Source of the DNA: Trichoplax sp. H2 | Taxonomy: Eukaryota; Placozoa; Uniplacotomia; Trichoplacea | Direction: 5' to 3' | Length of the DNA stretch: 64,000 nt | NCBI GenBank assembly: GCA_003344405.1 | Contig: NOWV01000083.1 | Location: 62,001 to 126,000 of the forward strand | Shown: positions 27,201-40,253 of the stretch, in pieces | Layout: each line of letters begins with the position of its first letter | Numbering within the stretch: the stretch's first letter is position 1 | Translations under genes and position numbers: made by a program | The notes under the pieces: model-generated | The model's input: the letters and a program-made list of their open reading frames with translations, nothing else | Databases searched by the model: none | What the model was told of the DNA's origin: nothing

Positions 27201-30200
27201 CTACGTAAGCAGGTTCTCTGCTAGTAGTAGATGAGTAACAGGTCAAATTACATACTGGATACTGGTACATTAGTATGCGGCAGCTTGCTTTGCTAGCTCC
27301 AAATATTACAGTAATAATAATTTTTTTACGTCTATGTTGCATACTATCAGTACAGTAGCCAATCAGAATGGGTATACATACAATTACCGTGCCCGTCTGA
27401 CCGGCATGACAGAAAACGGATATAACATTTTTATATTGTATATATTGATAGATAGATTTTAAAACGTTAGTGTACAGAAAGTTTGCTTGTGAATGATTGA
27501 CTTTTTCGCCTCAGTTTATGATGACATAAATATGATTAGGTTTTTGAATACGTATGTCATCAATCTTGTAGGGTAAAGGGCGCTTTCCGGCTAAGTATGT
27601 CGTAAACAAACGGGAATCGACTGTTGGAGTATCCGCCCTACCGCTAGATCCGTGCCACAGTCATTTTTTGCTACCTGATGATGATAGCAACGGTTCTGAA
27701 GGAGAGGAAATTCCATTTCGCATCAAAATTGAAGAATTTCTCTCGAAGAAGCTTGTTCGCAGTAAGTTAAAAGTAGACGAATACTATTGATTAAACCATC
27801 CTAAATAACAAGATCATTAGAAAATTTACAATGAAAATACGGCTAATATTGATAAAGGTCATAAGAGAACTCGGGTATTTAGCAAAGTCCCTATTGTCTG
27901 CATTGTGATTGGTGGAGATGAAAACACGTTCCGTTATGTTGATGAGGCTTTGCAAAAAAATCATCAAATCGTAATCGTTCCAGGAGGCGAAGGAGCTGCT
28001 GATATTATATGTAGTCATCTTAGCAATAAAAGGTTACAAACCCCTGTGTGTTGCATTAATGATACAAATTTTATCACTAGTCTTTAACTACTTAGTTCTT
28101 TATTTTGCACAGCATAACAAAATTGAACGATGCAGCAAAGAAAAGTATACAAGAAGCTTTATGCAAAACTTTTAAATGGAGCGTTTCTAAAGATAATGAT
28201 AAAATTGATCGATGCATCAAAGGGATAAAAGCGATACTATCTCATAGAAGCAAAGTAAGGTTCTGCGCTACAGCATTTAATAGCTATTTTAATTGTGCGA
28301 TCTTGTAACACATAGCATTACTCTTGTTTATTGTATTATTGTTAATTATCAGTTACTAGAATCTCTTATATATATTTAGTAAATTATATTTATATATAGA
28401 AAGCATTATCATTAGAGTTTCCTTAAAGTTTAGTTGCTTCAGTCTAATAGTGAGTTAGAACGCTATTCCCGCAAAATACTTCAATATTTTTAAATATCAG
28501 GGATTATTTATAATTTTATGTATCAAGTCAATATACAATATTCCCGATATAATGTTACTTATCAGTGAATAGCTACGCATAGTATTAGGGTAATTTAGAA
28601 GTTATTACAATCATTTTTGCTTTATAGGTTACTATAGTTAAGGAGACTGCAACCGCTGAAGTTCTGGAAAATGCCATCTTCAAATGTTTATATGGTAGAT
28701 ATCAACTATGCTATTTGTTTATAATATGCATATTTTAGTGAAATATATAAGTTTTGACAATAAGTTAACCTAACATCGTTAATTGTTAAAACTGTATTAA
28801 GATGCTTTATTATGAATGATGTATTATTGTGTAAAGGAGAATATTGTGTTGCTATTATTAAGTCATTTTAACGTAGTTATATTGCATTACAACTAATTAG
28901 CATTGGCTCAAAATAAGGAGGAGAAAAGAAGTTTAGAAGTTGTTTGGAATAAAGTCGACTTGGGCAAATTAATCAGTAATAATCTTGAAGTAAGTTAAAC
29001 ATATACAAGGATTGATGTAATAACATGAACTAATATTGTACATTGAAAGTCTTTCCATCATGCTTCGAATATCAACACAAGATTTGTAATCCACGTTCTG
29101 ATATTTCTATTTAGGCAGAAGGGTCCGATGACGAAGAAGGTGAAAGTCAACTTGCCATCTTTAAATTTCCTGCGAAGAATATGTTATCATCTACTAATGC
29201 GCTTGCAAATAAAGACGGCAATGAAATCAATCGCTCATGGACCGATGCAGAAAAATATCGAGTGCAGAAAGATGCTGCTAAAGCGATAACGGCAAATAAT
29301 GACACTGGAAAACCTTCCAAGAAATCTTCTAAGCCCAAAGATATTGCTATAACAACTAATAAGGCCAGCAAAATTAATCAACGCAGTGTATCATCCCAAG
29401 ATCTTAGTGGTCCTATTCCTAGTAAAAGATCACCTTTACCAAAGACGCCAGAGCATGAAGTTATTACTCAACCATCAGTGTCTCCGCGATCAAGAAAATC
29501 AAGCGGTGAAAGAAGCCAACATATTTCACGTTATAATGCGCTAACTGTATTAGATGCAACAATTAGAGATGGGTTAAAAGAAAATTTACGAGCTTTAATC
29601 ACTACTAAACAAGTGCAAGCAGAGCAGGCTTTGGAAGTCGCGTTAACACGCGATCATTTGACTGGAAATCATATTGCAATCGTTGATTTTTTGATCAAAA
29701 ATGAGTTTATCGACATGTCGACTTTTGTAACGGCAGAAACATTAGAGAGAATATATGATAAAGTAAGATTGTGCTGGACGCTATATGAAAATATCTTGAC
29801 TTGCTATTCGGAAGATAACCGTATTTTGCAATATCAAATTACTTTATACTTATTAGTATTTTTCTTACTTGCGTAGTTGAGTAGTAATAGCCAGTTACTA
29901 AACGATTCCTATTTATAAGACATATTGTCGTTCATCATTGAAGTAATTAAATAGATTTTTGTAATACTTTAAAATTTGATACTTGTATTTCTGGAAAGCA
30001 TTGCTACATTGTTTCAGGTAGAACTTATTGGTTATTTTTAAAATCTAATTAGACTTGGAATATACCTTCCTCTGTGATGTACTGGGCGCGGAAGATCAAA
30101 ATAATCAAGGAGGTAAGCCTTTAGTCAAGTCAGAGTGATCATTTCATGGATATAAGTTACGTACCATTTGCAATGGTCGGAATAAATATTTTTACTGATT

Positions 30201-33200
30201 TTAGGAGAGAAATACCATTACATAGCCTAGTAAGTTTATATTTGATATTTTTAGGAAAAAAAGGAAAGAAAAAGTTTATTATTTGAAGCTGGCAAAATTT
30301 TATCTGTACTGATAAGTGATCACTGTACTAATGTCTACTCACAATTTGGTGAAGATATCGAAACGGCAATCATTGATGTTGACGATGGCAACTCTGGTGA
30401 TCCATTTACTCATCTTTTCTTATGGTCTATTATGACCGGACGCTATAAGCTATCTTATGTTCTGTGGAAAAGAGTCGATCATCCCATTACCGCTGCTATT
30501 GCAGCCAACCGCATTTTATGGAGATTGTCAACTAATTCTGTATTCAAAGAAAAGTCTAGAGAGGAATTTATACAGCTTAAGGATGAATTTCAAACAAATT
30601 CAGAGTTAGTAGTAATTAGAATCTAAGTTAATCTATTTTCTGGTAACATAAATACTGTACAGAGTTACTAGAAAAGTTTTTGGATCAGTTCGGGGTGTTT
30701 AATTGTATTAAAATTACTTAATTTAGTTAACTAATACAACTTAGATTAAATTCATTACAGTACATCTTTGCAAACAGTCGAAATGAGAAAATAGATTCGT
30801 TTTACATAAATTTAGAAATAATGTGTTAAAGTGCTAACCAACTTTATGCTGTGATATCTAGAAGCTTTCAGATAAGTATTATAAGTTAATTATCTGAAAG
30901 GGATAATTGCGGCACTGTTTATTGCTCAGAAATACATGAAATCTTACAATTATCTTACTCTCTTTATTTCAGTAAGTTTATGCGCTTAGCTGTCAAGATT
31001 ATGGATGAACAATATAAACATCATCCAATTAACACCGTTATCATGCTATTACAAGAATTACCGGAGTGGGGATTCAAATCTTCCTTTTCAATGGCTTTCT
31101 CTTCCTCATCTTTAGTGCCATTCAATACTCACAATGCATACGTTGATTGCTTACGGTATTTGTGGACAGGAGATTTCGCAGTTTTTACGCCGCTGTGGAA
31201 GGTTATAATTAATTAATTAATATTATTTTGATAAACTTATTCAATATCTTTAGAACAAAATGATTTAAATTCAGTTAATTTATTAATACTAGAGATTCTT
31301 TTAATTGCATACTAGATTAAAGCGTTATAGCAGTTTGCCTCTTTTCTGTATGTACTAATTGTAAACATGTAACGTAGTCGCTGTACAGCCAATAATTAAT
31401 TGGACTTAACTCAATCATCCTTAATTGTGTAATTATTACTTCTCCTACTAGCAGTAATCTAGTCTAATCACTCATCTACTCTACAGTTATAGACAACCCA
31501 TCAATAGTAACTTACAATATGTTATGTATAACTAGGTTAATGGGATTTTATTAATCATTTATCTGCAATATCCATCTATAATAGGTTATTTTAGCTTTTA
31601 TTCTACCGATACCATGCCTATTGTTTCCATCCTTTATTAAATCGAAAGCATTGCGAATTGGATGCTATAGTAAAATCAATGGTAGCTTTAATAATGATGA
31701 TGAAGATAGTGTCTCAACTACACGATCCTCTAACTTATGCAAGGATTTTATCTTACGAGTTTATCACTTTTATACTGCTCCTCGCATCAAGTTTACTACC
31801 AACTTTGTAAGTTTCATTAATAATGCTATATATGCAATAAATAGATCCATTGATTAGTTCTTATATGCTAGTAGCTATCCAAAAGTGCACGGGAATACTA
31901 TTATGATAAGTTGATATTTACTTATCTGATGTAAATTATACTATTCTAACTAAAATCGATAATTGTTACTGCATTGATATATTGCTGCACTTTTATTTTA
32001 ACTGTATTGTTAACTACTTTGGAATTAACATGAATTCATCCTTCAATTTGGTTGACGACGCGATTCTTGTTAACGATAAATTTACTGTTTGTATGTATTC
32101 TACCATCTTCTAGCTCGCATATGTGGCCTTCTTAATATATTTCGCCATATTTCTACTATTTCTGTACGAAGATAAGTCAATGAATATTTATGAAGTAATT
32201 CTCACGGTATGGTGTCTCGCATTAGTATTCGAAGAAATACATCAGGTAAGTGGCTATTCCATAATTAATTTTAGTTATAACAGATGAAACTGAATTTTGG
32301 TTGATCACTTCCATCTCTCTTTACACTTAATTTGGAATAATGTCAGATTATGGAAACCCCTCGCAAGACGTTTTATGAGAAAGTACGTCTTTGGAATTCG
32401 GAATACTGGAATAGAATTGACGCGGGCGCTTTAATCACCTTTTTCATAATAGTCGTCCTGCGAAATTTTTTTCCTATAGTTTATTTTGGTCGCATATTCT
32501 ATGCTATTGATTTCATCATATTTTGTTCGAGAAGTCTGCAAATTCTCTCTATTTGGAGTAACCATGGTCCAAAACTTGTTATGATTAGGAAATTGGTAAG
32601 ATAGGATTGGATTACTTGACTACAGAAAATCTTTTACTTTTAATTATCTTCACTTGTCTTTCGATTGATGTCACTTTTTTCCATTCTTTGAACCGCTATT
32701 GTAAAAGCTAGCGTTACGTTTGCAATAAATGTTGACTAATTAAGGATATGATATTTGCTTCAGTTGCTCATCTAAGTGAAAATGTTTCTATTTTTATACC
32801 TTTAAAGTACAAAGTAAATCAAATATATTAAGTTGTGCAAATCACGATTCGCGTTTCTAGTAATATGATACTAGCGTACTTTTGGATGTATTATTTATAG
32901 GTAAAATTCTTACAGATGATTAATTTACTCTTCTTTCTCAATTTATTTAAAAATCGTTATAGCTGAACGACCTGATGTCGTTTGTGGTGATATTATCAAT
33001 CTTCTTGATTTCATTTGGTGTAGCCACTGAAGTTGTGTTACGATCTGGTCCTGAATATAAAAATTATCAGTTTACAGCTAGAAATATTTTCGCTCTGCCG
33101 TATTACAGGATTTATGGCGAACTTTACCTTGATGATGCAAATCTTGATTGCAAGAATGAGACTCTCGGTACTAGCCTTTATAATAACTGTATGGCGAGAA

Positions 33201-34899
33201 ATGTAATTGTCAATATCCTGATCGTTATTTACCTCCTGATTACAACAATTTTACTACTCAATCTACTGATTGCTATATTCAAGTAAGTCAGCTGTCTAGT
33301 CTTTTAAAAAAATTAATGCATACAATAAGATAAGTAGATTTTTAATATGTTATTCAATTTTGTTGACTGGCATATAGGCTTGCAGTTGCGCTTATTCTTA
33401 ATTATGTTTTATTTATAAAACTTAACATAGTATCTCATAATTTTCGTAATATTTGGCTTGAATATATTAAATTTATTAGTTTTGTTAATCAATTACAAAA
33501 CTCAAAATAATCAGTTTATTGTGTTGTAATTGTAAAGTGTATTGTTTCCAAGCATTGCATCGTGGTTAGTGGATTGCGGGTATTGCATGCTCGTATTTCA
33601 ATTTGTTTCTAAAAGTAATTTATTAAATTTATTAAAAAATTTTTATGATATGGGATTAATTTTACGACACTATTTTAGTAATTATTATATTAATAATCTT
33701 TATCGGAATATTTTAAATAGTTAAAGGGTTAAGAAAACTACCTTGAAAAAATTAGAAATTTTAGACTCTATTGGGTTATAGTTATTTGATGATTAATATA
33801 TCGTACTATGATTACTAATCAAATCTATATTTCTATTTCCATTAGCAAAACATACGATAGGATAGAAGTGGAAAGTATCAAAGTTTGGCGAATTCAATAT
33901 AGAGAACTCGTTCGAGAATATTTGTATCGATTGCCACTTGTACCGCCATTCAACTTAATTCTTGCCGTACCTTTTTTGATTAGTAAAATTATGTATGGAT
34001 TGTTTTCTATCGAATGCCTACAACAATTTCAAAGTCGAGCGCTTCACTTAAGTATGATTATCAAGATACCATAATATATTACGCTATTGTCTTAAATAAT
34101 AACACAGACAAGACACTGAAGTATATAATATTATTTCATATTTTTACATTTTGGTACTTGCATTTACAGAAATATTGAAACAACACTTGATGACTGTCAA
34201 TTACGATCTATGGTATAAAATTCAGAATGAAGAAAGAGAAGCGTTATGTCGTGTTACTAGTCAGACTTTCAAAAATGAAGATGGTAAAGCTGTTGAGTAA
34301 GTCGTACTTGAAGTCTAATCATTTCCTGATTATAGATATTCAGATTATTTATCAATATAAAAAGTAGTAGTTAGCACTCTAAATGTTACAGTTGTTCAAT
34401 TATAACTGTATGTTATTGATAACTATTTTTTAAATTACAATATTAATCGTGATCATAGTCGTTCTATTACATTTTGAACTAAATAGTAATATTTCTTTCA
34501 TATTAGGAAAAATTACGTTTTTCCTAACAAAATTCAGATCGGTACTATTTCTGATATCGATATTTATGCGGGTCTTGAAAGAGATTCTTTCGCTTCCATG
34601 AATGATATTCTGCATGATTTGCTGGAAAGGTAAATTAATTTTCTTTTCTAGTAGAAAATTATCCGTTAGAGTCCATTTGTGATATTAGAAATAGAAAAGC
34701 AACTACTGATTTAATGTTGGGTAGCATATTTAATCCTAAATTGAGATAAGATCAATAGTTGCAGTCTGTGTAATGATACATTGATCTGTTTCTACAATTA
34801 ATGGAATATTTTAGGCAAGCAAATATGGAAAGGTACTTATACAAAACGCAATCTAACAGCAAATCTACATCGAAATCAAAGACTTCGATGTTGCGTTAG
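24272..34899 (+). CDS. TRPM-family cation channel without an enzyme domain
   Basis: About 20 exons: 24272..24283, 25184..25229, 25466..25521, 26302..26619, 27572..27761, about 27858..28032, 28113..28254, 28628..28694, 28901..28989, 29115..29762, 30053..30112, 30255..30604, 30973..31201, 31585..31806, 32114..32245, 32347..32595, 32963..33282, 33846..34051, 34170..34296, 34507..34629 and 34815..34899. The product is about 1280 residues. The SLOG/MHR region shows GKGRFPAKYVVNKRES, LPLDPCHSHFLLPDDD and KVPIVCIVIGG. Exon 29115..29762 contains a Ser/Lys-rich insert inside the MHR region. S1-S6 span residues about 795-1101. S4 and the linker read GPKLVMIRKL, the pore helix and filter region YYRIYGELYLDD, and S6 LLLNLLIAIF. 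The TRP helix region (IKVWRIQYRELVREYL, then PLVPPFNLI) follows in exon 33846..34051. There is no NUDT9-H or alpha-kinase domain after residue 1281. Weak points: the 12-base first exon, the 27761/27858 junction and the small exon at 30053. Confidence 0.9.
24475..24545. repeat. TACTGTAC cluster in the first TRPM intron
   Basis: Overlapping TACTGTACTGTA, TACTGTACAGTACAGTACTG and ACAGTACAGTA words about 200 bases after the proposed TRPM start codon. This is the same family as the promoter clusters; position just inside the first intron fits a promoter-proximal element. Confidence 0.7.
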
Positions 34900-36420
34900 G
34901 CACATTAAAGTAATCTAGGGCTTACGTTGGCTAGAACAGCACAAGAATACTTTTTACTCTATTACCAAGTGCTGCCATAGCAATGGTTCAAAGTTACAAT
35001 ACGTACACTTAAAGTTTTTAACTGGTAATAGTATTTAGGATAAACATAGACATAAATCCTATATCTTCTATTATTATCGGAGTAAGAGGTACGATTGATT
35101 TTTTAATGCAATTTTAATAGTGATACAAATGATTTATATCATATTTGTGCTTGTTATATAATTTTATGTCATTGCTCACCTGTTAATAGTTTATCAGTTT
35201 TGATAATTCTAATTTCTGAACTGGGTACGTTAATTATGGACTATTAGAACAGGATTAATTTTAGTATAGTGGGTAAGAAAATACTTAACTTTATTGCTGA
35301 GAACTGTTGTTTGGTATAATATGTTCGAGAGTTGTTTGGCTGCATATATGAAGGGAGAAAGTCGCGAGATTGGCAATCTTCATTTAGGTACATGATGTCT
35401 TTCGTAATAATTGTTTGATATGGGTTTATGTACTGTACAGTACAAGTGTAAGTTCTGTATCAGAGTACAGCTTTTAGCTTACAGTTAAGAGTAACCATCA
35501 TTATATAATATAATGCTATACTGTTTAATTTGTTTAGCTTTTATTAATTATTGATGATGTCACAGGAGATATACTTTGAGATTCTTGTAGTGTTCATAAT
35601 TAATAGCCAACGGTATAATAAAAAGTTGCTATCTTATTTTGTTGATGCTAACATTATCTATTAATTCATTATGATTATTATAAACACAATTGATTATACC
35701 TTCATTCCGTGATGGGCAAAAGTACAATGTACAGTGATGACCCAGACCCTGTCACTCTTGAGGATTAGGTACTACCAAGAGGGTAATGTACGAGTATCTT
35801 AACAGCTAACAATACATTTTATAACAAGTATTGCCGCATCTCCCTTGATAGCTGAGCTTTTACGTACAGTAACTGTCTACTTTGGAACTGATCAATACCG
35901 AATTGACCTAGTGACTTTTTCTAGAAGGTTTTCTAATGCAACTAGTAACATGAAAAAAACATCTTACAATTTAGTAAATGATAAGGTGTACAGATATCAA
36001 CAAGGAGTATAAGATATACTGTATACTCGTATGTCTACATTAACTTTATATCATACAGCCGTGCCAGAAGGAAATTTTATAGTAAAGACATGATTTATGT
36101 ACAATGTACATAGACTACACTGCTGTAGATTCTACAGCCAGTACGATACAGTACTGTTATAAAAATACACAAATATAACAACCGTATTGATGGTCGTGAA
36201 CATAAAGTTTTTCTTATACAAGGTGTAGCAAAGGTCTTTTCCGGCGTTTGAACATATGTCAAAAGTTTTAATACGTAACTTTTTAAGTTTTTTGACACAA
36301 ATTTGGCATCAATCGATACAGTATCTCTATGGCAGAGCTCTGCAAACCATGACTGAAAACAAGCTCACACTAACTCTACCTGCTCATGCAAATGATATAC
36401 TGTACTTGCCACTGCCCAAG

Positions 36421-36448
36421 CCTGACTACGCCTGACTACGCCTGACTA
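36421..36448. repeat. 10-base tandem repeat, about three copies
   Basis: The unit CCTGACTACG is repeated twice perfectly and then partly (CCTGACTA) in the TRPM-TUBD1 gap. No coding or regulatory role is apparent. Confidence 0.85.
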
Positions 36449-36914
36449 ACATACTGTATTACTTGTCGGATCAAGTGCATTAACGGACTCAAAGATATTT
36501 TTTATACTATATCATATAGACATATACAAATAGGCAAAACACTAATCTAAACCTGTGCATCATGAATTTTGCAGCTAGCCTAAACTAGACCCACCAACGG
36601 TTCTGTAAATAGCTAGTTGACACATCCAAAGCCCATCGTAGTTACATGACTTACACCCGCAACTTACATGGTTTAGTATTTACAAAGTCTTGCTTTAATG
36701 CACAGAAGTCCTGGTATTATACTGTAAATTGAAGATCCGCTATCTAGAGTTAATACTAAGGACAACAGGGTGTTTACATTTGCTTCAGAATACTGTATAA
36801 GAATTCTATTTAAATGCCATTATCAATATCAAAACTGTATAGATTTTAGATTTTATACCAGCATGTAGCTAATGACCTGAAGATTCTTTGTATACTGTAG
36901 TTTTTACTATATTG

Positions 36915-37080
36915 TCTGTATTACTGTACTGTACAGTGTACAGTGTACAGTACCGTACTCTCAATCTCACAACTTGCCAACTTTACGGCCGTCAATCTGG
37001 ATTAGTACTGTATATTGTAGTGCTGAGTACTGTAGTAGTGTACTAAGTACTGTAGCTTACTGTAGCTACAGTACTTAGTT
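36915..37080. promoter_or_regulatory. TACTGTAC cluster and perfect hairpin upstream of TUBD1
   Basis: GTACTGTACAGTGTACAGT words at 36922-36952 are followed by a second group from 37005. At 37042-37079 two 16-base arms, ACTAAGTACTGTAGCT and its exact reverse complement AGCTACAGTACTTAGT, are separated by 6 bases. The hairpin lies about 380 bases before the TUBD1 start codon. Confidence 0.75.
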
Positions 37081-37460
37081 ACCGCCCAACTTGCTCTCAA
37101 ACCTTCGTGTGAATGTCGTAATCACAGAGTAAAATAAAATCAAATCTAAATCTATTTTCGTTTTCAGTCAATACTACTATTCTCTATAATTGAGAGATTG
37201 ATTCCTTGATGTAATCTTCCATTAGTGAATAACACTACATGAATAAATAGCATGAAGGACTTTACACGTATTATATATATAATTATAAGTCATTCGGCTG
37301 ACTGATGTCAAGTGTCTTAACTGAATTATTACATGTATACTGTAGTTAGTTTTTTTACCTGTGAGTAAAGACAGGTACTGAAAGACGATTAGTAAACACC
37401 GGTGTTGTGCTTCGGTGTGATAATTACAGTATATAATTTAGCTTTGGTATCAGCCCAGTT

Positions 37461-39504
37461 ATGTCCATAGTTACGTTACAACTAGGCCAATTTGGCAACC
37501 AGCTTGGCTATGAGTTCTTTAATACTGTTCTTGACGATATTTATTGTTTTCACGGAAAGAATACTCTCAGAAAGAAACTTGCCGCGACTAATAAGTATAA
37601 TTACGAAGATGCCGCTTTCGAGAGCTTTTTCTATGCTACATCTGACTTACCATTAGCTCGTGCTGTTATGATTGATACAGAAGCGAAAGTAGTCGATGAT
37701 GTTTTTACCAAGGTGGGTGATAATAGTGTACTACCAACTTGGGATCTATTTAGTGAATTGAGGCGATTAATTTTGATCTGTAAAAATTGAACACCCACTT
37801 GTTATCCAGTTTATTGAGAAATGCAGTATACCTGCTCGTGATAATATTCTCATGTCATCATAATTGATTGAAGGCTGCTTACTAACGATACTACTTTTAT
37901 TTGATCGCCAGGCGAAAATGAGTAAATTGTGGTCGTATGATCCAAAATGTTGTATACGCAAAAAACGAGGCTCTGGAAACAATTGGGCTCTTGGATATTG
38001 CATGGATGGCGATCAAGTTTTACTAGAAGAAATTATGGACAGCGTGCAAAGGCAAGTTGAGTACTGCGATCGATTTAGTGGATTTTTGCTATTAATGAGT
38101 TTAGCTGGTGGAACTGGATCTGGTCTAGGTACGCGATGTACCGAAGAGTTACGAGATCGTTATCCTAATAGTCAGATTATCAATGAAGTTGTTTGGCCTT
38201 ACAGTAATGGAGAAGTTATTGTTCAAGATTACAATACTATTTTAACTCTTTCTCATTTATATAAGGCATCAACTGGACTCATTATTCTAGAAAATGATAA
38301 ATTACATGAAATATGTACAAGACTGCTCAAAATAAAAAATGTGGGCTTTCATCACATTAATAGAGTCATTGCTCATAAATTAGCTGGAGTTTTGTTACCT
38401 TCTACTTGCTTGCAAAATCAACACTCAAAACGAAATGACTATGCAGGTAATATCTATCGCACAGGTTGCACTAATTACAGTATACGTACGGTATTATTGA
38501 TTGTTCACTTCTTTGCATTCTTATCTTCAGGGATAAATATCTTCGGTGAGATCGGGGAGCATCTATGTAGTCATACCGATTACAAGTTGTTGAATATTAT
38601 AGATATCCCTCAGATTCCTGATCACTCTTTCGATTACACCAATTATAATTGGCACGGACTGTTAAAACATCTCCATCAAATGCTAATTGCAAATGCATTT
38701 ATGGAGGAAAGTAAGTATACTCATATTGAGGTGAATTTTATATTTTCCGTTATTACAGTCTACAGGGATATCCGCTCGAGAAATTACGTAGATCTGAAAA
38801 AGTGTAACATAATTGCTTTCTTTTTACTTACTAATTCGGCTTTAAAATTTTTAGACATCAAATGGGAAGTTAAGTTACCATCCCCTAAAGCACTATCTCA
38901 AAATAAAAAGCTGGCGAAGTTATCATCTGGATTGCCTGTTCATAGCGACGTTATGGTTAATAAATCAATCGCAAATATGTTGGTAATTCGAGGGACTGAA
39001 ATCGATAAAGGTAGATTGTATACTGTGTATTTATTCACTTTACGTATTAGCCACGGTGTAAGATAGGATGATTGCTAGATTAGGCCAAGATTTTTGCTGT
39101 GATAGGCCATTGGTATCGTTGCAGCTTAGCAGTAAAATAACGTAAAAGTATCATAAGTAATCGTAGACGGTGTCACCTTGCTAATATTAAATACAATTCT
39201 CTATTAAGCTGATATAGGCGCGTTTAGAGATTCTCGCCTCTATGTAAATTGGATGCCAAATTCTTCTGGATTAGCTACTAGAGTAAATAGTCGTCCTTAT
39301 AATAAGTACGAAAAATCTGCTTTTCTGCTGAGCAATAGCCAATTTTGTATACCAACTATAAATAATGTAACGGAAAAAGCATGGAATATGTTTGCAAACC
39401 GTGCTTACATTCATCAGTACATTAGCAACGGTATATCGGAAGATGATTTCATTGACAGTTTTGCTACTGCGGAACAAATTATTACTAATTATAATAAGCT
39501 GTAA
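37461..39504 (+). CDS. TUBD1: Delta-tubulin
   Basis: Five exons: 37461..37712, 37912..38446, 38531..38710, 38855..39010 and 39218..39504, with phases 0,1,1,1. The product is 469 residues (human about 453). It begins MSIVTLQLGQFGNQLGYEFF, the tubulin N-terminus. It has GSGNNWALGY and the GTP-binding glycine loop SLAGGTGSGLG near residue 150, then EVVWPYSNGEVIVQDYN. The C-terminal part YEKSAFLLSNSQF, EKAWNMFANRAYIHQYISNG and the final EDDFIDSFATAEQIITNYNKL-like ending match delta-tubulin and not alpha, beta or gamma. Delta-tubulin is required for stable triplet microtubules in centrioles and basal bodies. Introns 2 and 3 (84 and 144 bases) are multiples of three without in-frame stops, so a continuous 400-codon frame runs through them. 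Confidence 0.95.
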
Positions 39505-40253
39505 AATACATGAGTATATTTATGGCCAAAACTGGGATAGTTTTGCTTGTCCAAAAAAGACAAAATGTTGCATGCTAACTAGTAAATTATGTTAATAATA
39601 CTTTGCATCTACAGGTAGCTGTAGGAATTTTAACGTCACATGTCTGTGATTGACGAGAGCGTAGCTTTGTAATTGATTTCCAAACTAGGAGAGTAAAATA
39701 AAAGTACGCCCTATTTTCTTTCTGTAGCACTAAAGACTAGCATTGTTAATGGATGCACGGCATCTCCAATCTGTATATTTTACAACAGCTTTTGCTTTAA
39801 AGCATTCAAGACTATTCAGCGAGTATGGATAATTGCTAAATTTATTAATTTACAAGTAGACCACTTTCACTATTCAGCACACAGATACACTCATTATAAG
39901 CAATAAGCATAGTCAGCAAAGATTGAAGCGAAACAATAATTAACGTTTGGTAATGTGATCCTACCGAATGATATCACATAATACATAATCGTGTAATTGA
40001 AAAAGTATAGTACATTTCGCTTAAATATATACAGTGCAATTTGAAAGTATTTCAGTGAGACCTATGATTAATTGGATAGACACGAATATAAACAGATCGA
40101 TGTATTCAATTGCTCCAGTCATGATTTCACTTTTTATGTATCTTATAGAAATATCATTTACATAGAAATTGTTTTAAGCTTCGTAATCTTATAGCATAAC
40201 AAGTTTATGCAAACAGTGATAATGCTATAGTCAAGTGCAATATACGAGTAAAA
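39505..40253. other. Tail-to-tail gap between TUBD1 and INO80B
   Basis: AT-rich sequence between two convergent stop codons. No TACTGTAC cluster, repeat or conserved frame is visible. Confidence 0.6.

Larger units (their letters stand above)
34900..37460. other. Gap between TRPM and TUBD1
   Basis: 2.6 kb between two genes on the same strand. It contains isolated TACTGTACAGTAC words near 35430, a short 10-base tandem repeat at 36421-36448 and TACTGTAC clusters at 36920-36960 and 37005-37080. I searched both strands by eye for conserved exons and found none that I can support. The open frame on the minus strand at 36095-36298 begins at GTG and has no recognisable sequence. Confidence 0.45.

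Noticed and set aside
30205-30229. A 25-base TRPM microexon coding for REIPLHSL or GEKYHYIA
   Set aside because: It cannot be joined to both neighbours in phase without a stop, whereas exons 29762-30053-30255 join without it.
36095-36298. Minus-strand 67-codon frame in the TRPM-TUBD1 gap
   Set aside because: It begins at GTG, ends in a repeat word and has no recognisable sequence.
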